40,188 nucleotides of DNA from Rhodovulum kholense (GTDB taxonomy: Bacteria > Pseudomonadota > Alphaproteobacteria > Rhodobacterales > Rhodobacteraceae), in contig NZ_QAYC01000025.1 of assembly GCF_003053725.1 (NCBI RefSeq), positions 1-40,188 on the forward strand, given 5' to 3'. The notes beneath the pieces are model-generated. The model saw only the letters and a program-made list of their open reading frames with translations. It searched no databases and had not been told where the DNA came from. This document shows positions 7,784-16,582 of the stretch, one piece after another. Positions within the stretch are counted from its first letter, which is position 1. Every line of letters begins with the position of its first letter. Made by a program: the position numbers and the translations under genes.

Positions 7784-8535
7784 GGTGCGGACTCAATAGC
7801 TCTGATCCAGATGCGTGTTGAGGCTAGAGCGACGGCGGCGAGGAAGGTGTCGGCGTGTTTGTCGACGCATGTGGCAGTGCGGCGGAACTGTTCGAGACGG
7901 CAGAAGACTCTCTCGACAAGGTTGCGTTTGCCGTAGAGGTCCCGGGCCACACAGCGTTGCAGGCGCATCCGGCTCTGGGTCGGGATATGCGCCTCGCCGC
8001 CGCATTCGGTGACAAAACGGACCAGCGCCATGCTGTCATGGCCGCGATCCGCGACCACCTGCGACGGTGGCAGCGCGCCGAGCAGCAGGGTCGCCACCGT
8101 CTTGTCGGAGGCTTGCCCGGCCGTGAGCAGCAGCCTCACCGGCGGCCCGTCCTGATCCACCACCGCATGGATCCTGGTCGTCAATCCGCCACGAGAATGG
8201 CCGATGGCGTGATCCGAGCCCGCTTTTTGCCCTCGGCGGCGTGCCAGTGGGCCGCGGATGATGGAACTTTCGATCAACGGCATCGACTGCGGCGCGCGGC
8301 GCGCCGGTTCCTCGACTGCATTCTGCCAGACACCCCGTTTGGACCAGAGGTCGAAGCGGTTGGAGACCGTGGTGCAAGGGCCATGGCGCTTGGGCAGATC
8401 CCGCCACCAAGCGCCCGTCCGGACGACGTGGTAGATGCCGTTCACCACCCCGGCGCTTGCCCTTGTCCGGCCGCGGCAGCAAGGGCTCGACCAGCCGCCA
8501 GTCCTCATCGCTCAGGTCGTATCCGCCATGAGCTC
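7780..8535 (-). pseudogene. IS5/IS427-type transposase, several frame breaks
   Basis: DDE transposase. In the longest frame I read GIYHVVRTGAWWRDLPKRHG, DHAIGHSRGGLTTRIHAVVD, VVADRGHDSMALV and DLYGKRNLVERVFCRLEQF, all family hallmarks including the D and E of the catalytic site. The N-terminus (YDLSDEDWRLVEPLLPRPDK) is in another frame, with a break near 8446-8455 and no start codon in its frame. A second break near 8250-8262 precedes a segment AHWHAAEGKK that ends on an A5G slippery run (8223-8228 on the complement), the sort of site where such elements use a programmed -1 shift. With extra indels, the gene is probably dead. Confidence 0.8.
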
Positions 8536-8603
8536 CCCTCCTTTTCCAGGAGGAAATGAAGCACGCAACCGCGCAAGCAGGACTCCCTGTTGAGCATGCG
8601 GCC
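7783..8603 (-). mobile_element. IS5-family (IS427-like) insertion sequence, about 820 bp
   Basis: Imperfect terminal inverted repeats: the left end GGGTGCGGACTCAATAG (from 7783) and the reverse complement of the right end (to 8603) agree at 11 of 17 positions. The element is flanked by TA (7781-7782 and 8604-8605) within CTAG on both sides (7780-7783 and 8603-8606), as expected for this family's short target duplication. The size is typical. It holds one degraded transposase gene on the minus strand. Confidence 0.8.
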
Positions 8604-8634
8604 TAGCCGCTCGCCCGGTCTGTGCATATCAAGC

Positions 8635-8961
8635 GGGTTAGTGTCCGATGACGTGGTGTAATTTCTGCGCCGTTGCCGGTGTGCCCCCGGCGGATCACCG
8701 AGGTGTATGATCGAGGTGGAGTTTGGCGGCTTCAACCGGGTTCACACGGACCCCCCGATGATCACGACCAACATGGATCGGTCCGGGCTTCTGGCCAAGC
8801 ACGGCCAAGGCGATTTCCTTCGCGCCATGGCCCGGGCCGGTCTGCCGCTGATCATGGAGGCCGACGTTGACAGCCTGATCGGTGCCGGGCGGGACGAACG
8901 CTGCGGGGAACGTACGACTTGGCGAAACGGGTATCGAGCGCGCGCCCTCGATACCCGTTTG
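8635..8961 (+). mobile_element. IS256-family insertion sequence remnant (5' part)
   Basis: From ATG at 8758 the product reads DRSGLLAKHGQGDFLRAMAR, then a segment close to GAGRDERCGERTTWRNGYR and ALDTRL, which matches the N-terminal region of IS256-type (mutator) transposases. Similarity stops abruptly at about 8961, so the catalytic domain is missing. The upstream GTTAGTGTCCGATGACGTGG (from 8637) resembles an IS terminus, but no matching right end was found. Confidence 0.65.
8925..8960. repeat. perfect 14-bp inverted repeat at the IS256 break
   Basis: The arms AAACGGGTATCGAG (8925-8938) and CTCGATACCCGTTT (8947-8960) are exact reverse complements separated by 8 bases of C/G. The repeat lies exactly where the transposase similarity ends. 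It could be a fold-back junction or a fortuitous terminator; no T run follows beyond the arm. Confidence 0.75.
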
Positions 8962-8990
8962 AGTGCTTCAAGATCCGCAATATCCCAAAG

Positions 8991-9346
8991 CCGATCCGTC
9001 CGCCCACCAGCCATCGCGCGAGTGACGCGCGGAGACTGGCGGGCACGGCAAGGCCCGCCGTCTCGTCCCGGAGGTCGAGATGCGCATGCAACTGCGCAGC
9101 GATGGCTGCGCGCCGGTCCTCGGGGATGGCGGTCATGCTGGCAGCATAGACCGTACTGTCGTGCCGCCGCCGAAACCGGGCCGTGCGGCCTTCCGCTGCG
9201 GAGGGCCGCCGTGCCGCGATCGCCTTCACACCGCGCCAGTCGGGCTTCGCAAGCGGCGTCTCGAACTGCGCCCGGTTCCCCTTCGCGCCCTGATCGACTG
9301 CGAGAATTCTGGCACGGCGCGCCGGGCCTTTGCTGCGCGCGGGCAT
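8991..9346 (-). CDS. possible truncated hypothetical protein
   Basis: A minus-strand frame starting at ATG 9346 has a realistic composition (for example SMTAIPEDRRAAIAAQLHAH, then a segment with SLRASLARWLVGG) and runs into the IS256 remnant without a stop of its own. I recognise no family and see no ribosome binding site. It may be the 5' part of a gene cut by the IS, or a chance frame in GC-rich DNA. The rest of the 8962-9477 stretch shows nothing else I can support. Confidence 0.25.
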
Positions 9347-9477
9347 CGAAGGGCGCCGGGGAAACGCTGCGCTCACCGGGTTTGCCGGGCGGTGCGACCA
9401 TGTAGCCAAAGGTTGCTGCGGCCCCTACTGTGGCGGCCGAAACACCGACCTGGCCGACAGTGTGAGGAGCCTCAGGA

Positions 9478-10842
9478 ATGCGTCAGATTTCGGAACCGGC
9501 CCGGCAGGTTGACGTCGTCTTCGAAACCGATGTGATCGTCGTCGGCTCGGGTCCCGGCGGTCTGGCGGCCGCGCTGGCCGCCGCGCGGGCGGGGGTGGAC
9601 GTGGCGCTGGTCGAACGGTTCGGCTGTTTCGGCGGCAACATCACCGCCGTCGGGGTCGAGGGCTTCGCCTGGTACCGGCACGAGGCCACCATTGAGGCCG
9701 GCGGGATCGGCCGCGAATTCGAGGATCGCGCCAAGGACATGGGCGCCGCGGTGCCCGAAAGCCAGTCGCTGAGCTATGAGCTTGACAGCGAGGGGTTCAA
9801 GCTGGTGGCCGACCGGCTGGTCGAGGAGGCGGGCATCCACCCGATGCTGCACCGCCAGTTCGTCGCCCCGGTGATGGATGGGGACCGGATCGTCGGCATC
9901 ATCACGGAATCGAAGGCCGGGCGCGAGGCGATCCTGGGCAAGATGGTGATCGATGCCACGGGTGATGCCGACGTGGCCCACCGGGCCGGTGCCCCGACCC
10001 GCATGACCCCGCGCGAAACCATGATGGCGGCCTCGGTGATGTTCCACCTCGCGGGGGTCGACAAGACCGCCTTCATGGAGGGCATCAAGTCCGATCCGCA
10101 GACCTATCGCGACTGGGGCGGCGGCGGCGAATGGACCATCGAGACCTCGGGCAAGGAGGACGAGATGTTCTCGCCCTTCATCAAGAAGCCGTTCGAGCGG
10201 GCCATTCAGGAGGGGCTGATCCCGGCCCATCTGAACACCATCGCCGGGACCTGGGGCGCGCTGCACGATACCGGCGAGCTGACCTACATGAACCTCGTCC
10301 ATCTTGACGCGGTCGACGGGACCGACCCCGACAGTTTGACCAAGGGCGAGATCGAAGGGCGGCGCCAGACGATGCTGGCGATCGAGGCGCTGAGGCGGTT
10401 CATGCCGGGCTGCGAGGGCGCGCGTCTGCGGAACTTCGGCATGACCATCGGCATCCGCGATACGCGCAAGATCGACGCGGCCTATAACATGACGGAAACC
10501 GATGTGCGCGAACAGGGCCGGTTCGAGGATTCGATCGGCATCTATCCCGAATTCATCGACGGCTACGGCATCCTCATCCTGCCGACCACGGGGCGCTACA
10601 TGCAGCTGCCCTATCGCGCGATGCTGCCGAAGAGGGTCAAGGGTCTGCTGGTCGCCGGGCGTTCGACGGGCGGTGACCGGATCGCCCATGCCGCGACGCG
10701 CAACATGTCCTGCTGCGCCGTCGTGGGGCAGGGCGCGGGCGTGGCGGCGGCCAAGGCCGTGAAATCGAACCGGGACGTGGGCGAGGTCGACCTGACGGCG
10801 GTGCAGGGCGAGCTCAAACGTCAGGGCGTGCGGATCGACTGA
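9478..10842 (+). CDS. FAD-dependent oxidoreductase
   Basis: 454 residues with an N-terminal Rossmann FAD site (GSGPGG at residues 23-28, followed by the acidic end of the second strand in VALVERFGCFGGN). Family features of the FAD_oxidored group include GDADVAHRAGAPTR, an IGIRDTRKI segment and the C-terminal GRSTGGDRIAHAATRNMSCC, with paired cysteines near the flavin end. A GAGGAG-type ribosome site precedes the ATG. It is a single gene on the plus strand converging on the polyamine block. The substrate is not evident. It may act on a small organic acid or amine, but that is a guess. Confidence 0.85.
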   Translation: MRQISEPARQVDVVFETDVIVVGSGPGGLAAALAAARAGVDVALVERFGCFGGNITAVGVEGFAWYRHEATIEAGGIGREFEDRAKDMGAAVPESQSLSYELDSEGFKLVADRLVEEAGIHPMLHRQFVAPVMDGDRIVGIITESKAGREAILGKMVIDATGDADVAHRAGAPTRMTPRETMMAASVMFHLAGVDKTAFMEGIKSDPQTYRDWGGGGEWTIETSGKEDEMFSPFIKKPFERAIQEGLIPAHLNTIAGTWGALHDTGELTYMNLVHLDAVDGTDPDSLTKGEIEGRRQTMLAIEALRRFMPGCEGARLRNFGMTIGIRDTRKIDAAYNMTETDVREQGRFEDSIGIYPEFIDGYGILILPTTGRYMQLPYRAMLPKRVKGLLVAGRSTGGDRIAHAATRNMSCCAVVGQGAGVAAAKAVKSNRDVGEVDLTAVQGELKRQGVRID

Positions 10843-10891
10843 TGCCTGAGCGGGTCCGAAGTCGGGCATCGCCCGCCGGGCCCGCGACCCG

Positions 10892-12199
10892 CTACCAGCC
10901 GAACCGATCCCGGACCCGGTAGACCAGCACCGAAGGCGCCAGAAACCAGGGCGTGCCGGTATAGAAGGGCCGTGTCGGGTAAGGCAGGCGGTCGAAGGCC
11001 GTTTCGGCATCTTCGAGCCCGGCGGCGCGGCGGCCGATCTTCATCCCGAGATATCCGGCCATGCCCACGCCCGAGCCGCAATAGCCCATCGCGTGAAAGA
11101 GGCCATCGTCCTCGCCCGCATGCATCAGCGTGTCGAAGCTGAAGGCCACGGTGCCCGCCCAGGAATGGCTGATCCGCGTGCCCTTGAGGTCAGGGAAAAG
11201 GCGGACCAGCTCGCGCAGCAGGACCGGGCCGGTGCGGTCGGGGTCGGTTTCCCGCAGCGACACCCGGCCGCCGAACAGCACCCGGGTCCGGTCGGGCGAG
11301 GGGCGGTAATAATAGACAAGCTTGCGCGTGTCCGAGAGGATCCGGTCGGTCGGGAACAGCCGGTCCATCACCGTCTTCGGGACCGGCTCGGTGGCGATCA
11401 CGTAGGACCCGATGGGGATCACCCGCCGCCGGTGCCAGGGCGAGACCGGGCCGCTATAGCCGTTGGTGGCGAGGATCACCTTGCCCGCCTTCAGCGCGCC
11501 CTTGGCGGTGCGCAGCCGGAAGCCAGGCGACAGTCGCTCAAGCTCGGTCACGCGGGCGCGCGAGACGATCTGCACGCCCGCCGCCCGGCAAAGGCGCAGC
11601 AATGCGGCGTGATACCGGCCGGGATCGATGCTGGCATGGCGAGGGAAGACCGCGCCGCCCCAATAGGCGCGGGTGCCCAGTTCGGCCTGCATGGCGTCCC
11701 GCGGGACCATGTAGGCGCCGGTCTCGTAGGCGGGGTTCGGCGCGGCGATGTCGCGGGCGAGGCTGTCATAGCATTGTGGCAGATGGGCGCCGTGGAATCG
11801 CCCAACACGTTGAAACCCGGTCTCCAGCCCCTCGTCGGCAATGACGCGTTCGATATGGTCCAGCGAGGCCTGGCCGTCGCGCAGGATCGCGGCCGCCAGG
11901 TCCGGGCCGTAGCGGGCAGAGAGCGTCGCGAAAGAGGGCTTGATGCAGGTCGAGATCTGCCCGCCATTCCGGGTGCTGCAGCCCCAGCCGGGCGTCTCGG
12001 CCTCGATCACCACGGTCGAAAGCCCCGCCCGCGCGGTCTGAAGCGCAGCGTGAAGGCCGGTATAGCCCGACCCCACCACGGCGATGTCGGCCTCGGCGTG
12101 CAGCGGGTCAGACCCGGTCTCGGGCGGGGCGGCTTCCCACCAGTAGGGCAGGGGCTTGTAGTCGTCGGCAAAGACGGCCGGGTCTGCCATGTCCGTCAT
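10892..12199 (-). CDS. PuuB-like FAD oxidoreductase (gamma-glutamylputrescine oxidase family)
   Basis: 435-residue DAO-superfamily flavoprotein. The FAD motif GSGYTG is at residues 43-48; the conserved CSTRNGGQI follows, and the C-terminal part has GYCGSGVGMAGYLGMKIG. The start YKPLPYWWEAAPP is typical of PuuB/OrdL-type amine oxidoreductases, which oxidise (glutamyl)polyamines to aldehyde with loss of ammonia. The ATG overlaps the stop of the PotC-like permease by 4 bases, so it is the last gene of the polyamine transport unit, which supports a role in catabolising the imported amine. No gamma-glutamyl ligase or aldehyde dehydrogenase is next to it, so the exact substrate is open. Confidence 0.83.
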   Translation of the reverse strand: MTDMADPAVFADDYKPLPYWWEAAPPETGSDPLHAEADIAVVGSGYTGLHAALQTARAGLSTVVIEAETPGWGCSTRNGGQISTCIKPSFATLSARYGPDLAAAILRDGQASLDHIERVIADEGLETGFQRVGRFHGAHLPQCYDSLARDIAAPNPAYETGAYMVPRDAMQAELGTRAYWGGAVFPRHASIDPGRYHAALLRLCRAAGVQIVSRARVTELERLSPGFRLRTAKGALKAGKVILATNGYSGPVSPWHRRRVIPIGSYVIATEPVPKTVMDRLFPTDRILSDTRKLVYYYRPSPDRTRVLFGGRVSLRETDPDRTGPVLLRELVRLFPDLKGTRISHSWAGTVAFSFDTLMHAGEDDGLFHAMGYCGSGVGMAGYLGMKIGRRAAGLEDAETAFDRLPYPTRPFYTGTPWFLAPSVLVYRVRDRFGW

Positions 12200-13059
12200 T
12201 GTCCGGAAGGATCGGGGCGCTGGACGGCGACGGAAACCAAGGCCAGAAGCCCGGACCCCACCATCAGCACGAAGGACACCGCGTTCAGCACGGGGGTCGA
12301 GCCGACCTTGGCCATGCGGTCGTACATGGTGATGGTCAGCGGGCTTTCCGACCCGACGAGGAAGAGCGTCGTGTTGAAATTCTCGAACGAGACCAGAAAG
12401 GCCACGATCGCCGAGGCGATCATCGCGGGCCGCAGATAGGGCAGGGTGATGGTCCAGAGCACCCGGGCCCGGCTGGCGCCGAGGTTGAAGGCCGCTTCTT
12501 CCAGCGAGAGATCGAATTTCTTCAGCCGGGCGGTGATGACGAGCGAGGTGATCGTGGTGATGAACGAGAACTGGCCCAGCACGACCAGAAAGATGCCGGG
12601 CCGCAGCAGGCTGATTTCGACCCCGAACCGGTCGTAGACGGCATTGGCGACATTGCTGGCCAGCACCAGGATCGAGATCCCGAGGATCACGCCGGGGATC
12701 ACCAGGGGCACGATCATCACGATGTAGAAGAAGGTCTTGAAGGGAAATTCGCGCCGCACGAAGAGAAACGCGTTGGTGGTGCCGACCGCGACCGACAGCG
12801 CCGCGACCATCGCCGCGATCACGAAGGAATAGTAAAGCCCGCTCAGCAGTCGCCGGTCGTGGAACATGCCAAGCTTGGGCTCGGTGTCGTTGAAGAACCA
12901 GTCCAGCGTGAAGCCTTGCCAGGGCAGCGCCGGAAAGAGCGAGTCGTTGAAGGCGAAGCTTCCCGCCGCGATCAGCGGCGCCGCGAGGAAGATGAAGAAG
13001 GCGGCGACATAGGCCTTGTAGCCCGCCATCAGCGCCCGGTTGGTCTGCGCATGTGCCAT
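12196..13059 (-). CDS. potC: polyamine ABC transporter permease (PotC type)
   Basis: 287-residue inner-membrane permease with about six spans and the EAA-type cytoplasmic loop EEAAFNLGASRARVLWTITL that docks the ATPase. The FENFNTTLFLVG segment matches PotC/YdcV-type subunits. It starts 10 bases after the PotB-like gene and overlaps the oxidoreductase by 4 bases, so the genes are cotranscribed. Assigning it to polyamines rests on the family of the whole transporter and the downstream amine oxidoreductase; putrescine and spermidine cannot be told apart. Confidence 0.88.
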   Translation of the reverse strand: MAHAQTNRALMAGYKAYVAAFFIFLAAPLIAAGSFAFNDSLFPALPWQGFTLDWFFNDTEPKLGMFHDRRLLSGLYYSFVIAAMVAALSVAVGTTNAFLFVRREFPFKTFFYIVMIVPLVIPGVILGISILVLASNVANAVYDRFGVEISLLRPGIFLVVLGQFSFITTITSLVITARLKKFDLSLEEAAFNLGASRARVLWTITLPYLRPAMIASAIVAFLVSFENFNTTLFLVGSESPLTITMYDRMAKVGSTPVLNAVSFVLMVGSGLLALVSVAVQRPDPSGQ

Positions 13060-13069
13060 CCCCGCCCCC

Positions 13070-13936
13070 TCAGGTCCGCGCCACGGTATTGGCCAGCGAC
13101 TGTCCGCTGAGCCTCAGCCCCAGCCAGACCGTGATCGAGGTGAAGGCCAGCAGCAGGAAGCCGAAGGCCGCGCCCGACTCCCAGTTGAAGCGGGTGATGA
13201 ACTGGTTGTAGATCTGCTCGGTGAACCAGCTGGAATTCTTGCCGCCTAGAAGGATCGGGGTCAGGTAGCTGCCCGCGGTCAGCATGAATGTCACTATGCA
13301 GCCCGCGACGATGCCCGGCATCGCATAGGGGATGATGATGCGCCGCAGCACCGTCAGATGGCCGCCGCCCAGATTGTAGCCCGCCTCGATCATGTCGTCG
13401 CCCATCCCGTCGAGGGTCGAGACCAGCGGCACGATCATGAACAGGATCACCGTATAGACCAGCCCGACGATCACCGCGGCGTCGTTGTAAAGAAACTCGA
13501 TGCCCTCGTCGGTCATCCCCGACCAGACCAGCAGGCTGGAAATCACGCCCGTTTGCCGCAACAGCAGGATCCAGCCGAAGGCGCGGATCAGGTCGCTGAC
13601 CCAAAGCGGGATCAGGCACATCAGGAACAGCGCCCCCCGCGCCCGCCGCCCGGCGATCTTGGCGATGTAATAGGCGATGGGAAACCCGATCAACAGCGCC
13701 AGCGCCGTCACCAGAAGCGACATCGACGCGGTGCGCAGCAGCGTGTTCCAGTAGATCGGCTCGTTCAGGAAGTCGATGTAGTTGCCGAACCCGAACTCGT
13801 AGATCCTGGGCGCCACCTTTTCGCGCAGCGACAGCGCCACCATGCCGATATGGGGCAGCACGATCAGCAGCAGGATCCACAGCGCGAAGGGCGCGAAAAG
13901 CAGGATCAGCGACAGGCGTTTGGCGTCCCGCGTCAT
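13070..13936 (-). CDS. potB: polyamine ABC transporter permease (PotB type)
   Basis: 288-residue permease with about six membrane helices (the first in LILLFAPFALWILLLIVLPH), a conserved periplasmic start region, and the EAA loop near EAGYNLGGGHLTVLRRIIIP. MTRDAKRLS at 13936 is preferred over an earlier ATG because its codon overlaps the TGA of the ATPase gene by one base (TGATG), a common coupling. It pairs with the PotC-like subunit downstream. Confidence 0.88.
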   Translation of the reverse strand: MTRDAKRLSLILLFAPFALWILLLIVLPHIGMVALSLREKVAPRIYEFGFGNYIDFLNEPIYWNTLLRTASMSLLVTALALLIGFPIAYYIAKIAGRRARGALFLMCLIPLWVSDLIRAFGWILLLRQTGVISSLLVWSGMTDEGIEFLYNDAAVIVGLVYTVILFMIVPLVSTLDGMGDDMIEAGYNLGGGHLTVLRRIIIPYAMPGIVAGCIVTFMLTAGSYLTPILLGGKNSSWFTEQIYNQFITRFNWESGAAFGFLLLAFTSITVWLGLRLSGQSLANTVART

Positions 13937-15051
13937 CAGGCACCTCCCGCCGCGAAACACATGGTCTGAGCGAAGGGCCAGTCGAGCCGGACCGGATCGC
14001 CTTCGTGCAGGTCGTTGCCGCCGCCGGTCACCACCACATCGGCTTCGATCATCGTGCCGTTGGGGCTGCGGACCAGCACCCGGCTGTTCGCGCCGTTGAA
14101 AAGCACGCTGTCGACCGTGCCGGAATGCGTATTGCCCCCGGGCGCGGCGGCGTCCGGGCCGGGCCGGGTCGCCGCGATGAATTCGGGGCGGACGAAAACC
14201 TCGACCGCGTCGCCTGCCGAAATCGCCCCGTCGCCGAAGGCGGTGGCGACGACGGTCAGCCCGGCCTCGGTCTCGACCTTGATCCCGTCGGCCCTGACCT
14301 CAAGCGCGCGGCCGCTCCAGCGGTTCGAGTCGCCCACGAACCCAGCCACGAAGGCGGTCTTCGGCGCGTGATAAAGCTCTTCGGGGCGGCCGACCTGTTC
14401 GAACCGCCCGGCATTCATCACCGCGACATAATCCGACATCACCAGCGCCTCGGACTGGTCATGGGTGATATAGACGAAGGTCGTGTCGAACTGGTGCTGC
14501 AAGAGCTTCAGCTCGATCTTCATCGCCTCGCGCAGCTTGAGGTCGAGCGCGCCCAGCGGTTCGTCCAGTAGCAGCACGTCGGGGTTCAGCGCCATGCAGC
14601 GGGCGATGGCGATCCGCTGTTTCTGTCCGCCAGACAGCTGGTGGATCTGCCGCCGCGCAAGGTCGGGCAGGGCCACGCGGGTCAGCACATCGGCGACGCG
14701 CCCGGCGATCTCGTCCTTGCCCGCGCCCGCGCAGCGCAGGCCATAAGCGATGTTCTCGTAGACATCCATCATCGGGAAAAGGGCCAGATGCTGGAACACC
14801 ATCTTCACGTTGCGCCGGTTGGGCGGCACCGACAGCACCGACCTGCCCTTCAGCAGGATGTCGCCCTGCGTCGGGGTCTCGAAGCCCGCGATCATGCGCA
14901 TCAAGGTGGTCTTGCCGCAGCCCGAGGGGCCGAGGATCGAGAAAAAGGTGCCACTGGGGATCCGGAAAGAGACGTCATCGACGGCCCTGAATGCTCCGAA
15001 ATCCTTGCAAATCCCCAGGCATTCGAGGTCGAAGGCATCGTCCGTCGTCAT
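13936..15051 (-). CDS. potA: polyamine ABC transporter ATP-binding protein (PotA type)
   Basis: 371-residue ATPase that energises uptake from the cytoplasmic face. Walker A GPSGCGKT is at residues 41-48, the Q-loop FQHLALFPMM near 86-95, the signature LSGGQ at 139-143, Walker B VLLLDEP at 159-165 and the switch histidine in YITHDQ. A C-terminal TOBE domain (about residues 265-365) is typical of the spermidine/putrescine/iron/sulfate group. It lies 96 bases downstream of the binding-protein gene, with a hairpin in the gap, and is coupled to the first permease gene. Confidence 0.92.
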   Translation of the reverse strand: MTTDDAFDLECLGICKDFGAFRAVDDVSFRIPSGTFFSILGPSGCGKTTLMRMIAGFETPTQGDILLKGRSVLSVPPNRRNVKMVFQHLALFPMMDVYENIAYGLRCAGAGKDEIAGRVADVLTRVALPDLARRQIHQLSGGQKQRIAIARCMALNPDVLLLDEPLGALDLKLREAMKIELKLLQHQFDTTFVYITHDQSEALVMSDYVAVMNAGRFEQVGRPEELYHAPKTAFVAGFVGDSNRWSGRALEVRADGIKVETEAGLTVVATAFGDGAISAGDAVEVFVRPEFIAATRPGPDAAAPGGNTHSGTVDSVLFNGANSRVLVRSPNGTMIEADVVVTGGGNDLHEGDPVRLDWPFAQTMCFAAGGA

Positions 15052-15101
15052 CTGGTTGCGGTCGTCCGATTGTGGGTCATGTGTTGTGACAAGGGAAAGG
15101 A

Positions 15102-15125
15102 CCGGGACGGCGCGCGCTGTCCCGG
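15102..15125 (-). terminator. intercistronic hairpin between the binding-protein and ATPase genes
   Basis: The arms CCGGGAC (15102-15108) and GTCCCGG (15119-15125) form a 7-bp GC-rich stem with a 10-base loop. In the minus direction it is followed by TCCTTTCCCTT. Its place just after the binding-protein gene suggests partial termination or 3' end protection, giving more binding protein than transporter. Confidence 0.45.
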
Positions 15126-15147
15126 CTGCCCTGCGCTCGGCTGGCCG

Positions 15148-16221
15148 TCAGCCGCCGGTCGCGGCCTTGATCTTCTCGAGCGTCTTGCCTTCCATGTCCT
15201 CGACCCCCGGAGGGATGTTGGCGAAGAATTTCAGGTTCTCGATATCGGCTTCGGTGAAGGAGGCCTTCACCGCCGCCTTCTTGTCCTCGGGAAGCAGGTC
15301 GGCGCCGCCCTTGACCGCCGCGATGGCGCCGGTGCTGCCCGACATGATGGTGACGTTCTCGGGCTCCAGCACGAAGTTGATCCACTTGTAGGCCGCGTCG
15401 TCGGCCTCGCCCTTGGCGGGGATCGCGAAAGTGTCGATCCAGGTCAGCGCCCCGGTCTCGGGCGGGATGAACACGATGTTCTGGTTCTGGTCGTAAAGCT
15501 TGTAGGCGGTCGAATCCCAGGTTTCCGAGGCCACGATCTCGCCCGACAGCATCATCGCCGACAGGTCGTCCCCGCCCTGCCAGTAGGCCTTGATGACCTG
15601 CTTGCAGGCGATCAGCTTGTCGGCCACCCGGTCCAGCAGGTCCTGGTACTTGTCGAGGTCGGAATAGGCCGCAAAGGGGTCCTCGCCCATCGCGAAGGCG
15701 GTTCCCAAAAGGATGGTGCGCCGCAGCCGCATCGAGGTCTTGCCGGTATAGGCCGGGTCGCACAGATCGTCCCAGCCCTTGACGTCGGGGGCCTTGGTGA
15801 TGTCGGCCATCAGCCCGGTGGTGCCCCATTGATGCGGCACGGCATAGACCTTGCCGTCGAGGGTCGCGTTCGTCTTGACCGCCTCCAGATGCACCGGCGA
15901 CATGACGTCGGTGTCGATCTGCGACAGGTCCAGCGGCTTGTAAATGCCGTATTCAAGCTGCGCGGCATAGATCCGGTCATGGCTGGGCTGGGCCAGATCG
16001 AAGCCCGCGCCGCCGGTGGCGCGCAGCTTGGCGATCATTTCCTCGTTGTTGGAATAGGTGACCTCGACATCGATGTCGGGATAGCGCTCTTCGAATTTCT
16101 GGATCAGCTCATCGGGGGCATAGGACCCCCAGGTCAAGAGACGCAGCGTTTCGGCCGAGCCAGACGCCGCGCCGAATGCCGTGGTGGACAGTAGACCGAC
16201 AAGCAGAATGCGAAGTTTCAT
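15148..16221 (-). CDS. potD: spermidine/putrescine-type periplasmic binding protein (PotD/PotF family)
   Basis: 357-residue exported solute receptor. It starts MKLRILLVGLLSTTAFGAAS, a clear Sec signal with a hydrophobic core and likely cleavage near SGSAET, and mature sequence LRLLTWGSYAPDELIQKFEE is characteristic of the PotD/PotF family. Further family segments are VPHQWGTTG and a hinge region ending in NFVLEPENVTIMSG. It is the first gene of the unit; ATG 16221 has GGGAG upstream. The promoter should lie in the 16222-16582 gap. Confidence 0.9.
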   Translation of the reverse strand: MKLRILLVGLLSTTAFGAASGSAETLRLLTWGSYAPDELIQKFEERYPDIDVEVTYSNNEEMIAKLRATGGAGFDLAQPSHDRIYAAQLEYGIYKPLDLSQIDTDVMSPVHLEAVKTNATLDGKVYAVPHQWGTTGLMADITKAPDVKGWDDLCDPAYTGKTSMRLRRTILLGTAFAMGEDPFAAYSDLDKYQDLLDRVADKLIACKQVIKAYWQGGDDLSAMMLSGEIVASETWDSTAYKLYDQNQNIVFIPPETGALTWIDTFAIPAKGEADDAAYKWINFVLEPENVTIMSGSTGAIAAVKGGADLLPEDKKAAVKASFTEADIENLKFFANIPPGVEDMEGKTLEKIKAATGG

Positions 16222-16582
16222 TGTGGTGACACTCCCTGAGAATTATTTCTCGAAGCCTCGATCTGGGCCTCTGGACGCCGATGTTAGGGCAGTTTTTTTT
16301 GCTTGTCGTGGATTTAGGCGCATGACGAGGGGGGAATTGCCCGCCGATGCGGCCGCAGGCGCGCGGCGGAGTCGGGGCCGCCGGGGCGCCTGCAGCATGC
16401 GGGGCGCAGGCCTTCGCCCCCGCCTCGGCGCCTTTTCCGGCTCCGGCGGCAGGCTCCCCGAGGGCTGGCTCCGTCTCCGCTCTCTGCGGAATGGACTTTT
16501 CCGCTATCACCCGGCAAGACCCGTTGCGAACGGCGTGCCCGTCCTTGCCCGCCCCAACGTCACCCCAATAGACGAGGATTTC
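16222..16582. other. divergent intergenic region
   Basis: This gap separates divergently transcribed potD and the glycosyltransferase gene. The potD-proximal 80 bases are AT-richer and hold a T8 run near 16292, which fits a promoter. The remainder is very GC-rich and I see no coding or regulatory motif in it; a GAGGA site just precedes the ATG at 16583. Confidence 0.5.

Noticed and set aside
9472-11010. A 512-codon minus-strand frame opposite the FAD oxidoreductase
   Set aside because: Composition typical of an antisense shadow in GC-rich DNA; the plus-strand gene has clear domain motifs.
16181-16582. Upstream extension of the glycosyltransferase frame
   Set aside because: The first 130 residues would be Arg/Gly/Pro-rich with no motif; ATG 16583 with GAGGA and a membrane helix right after is better.
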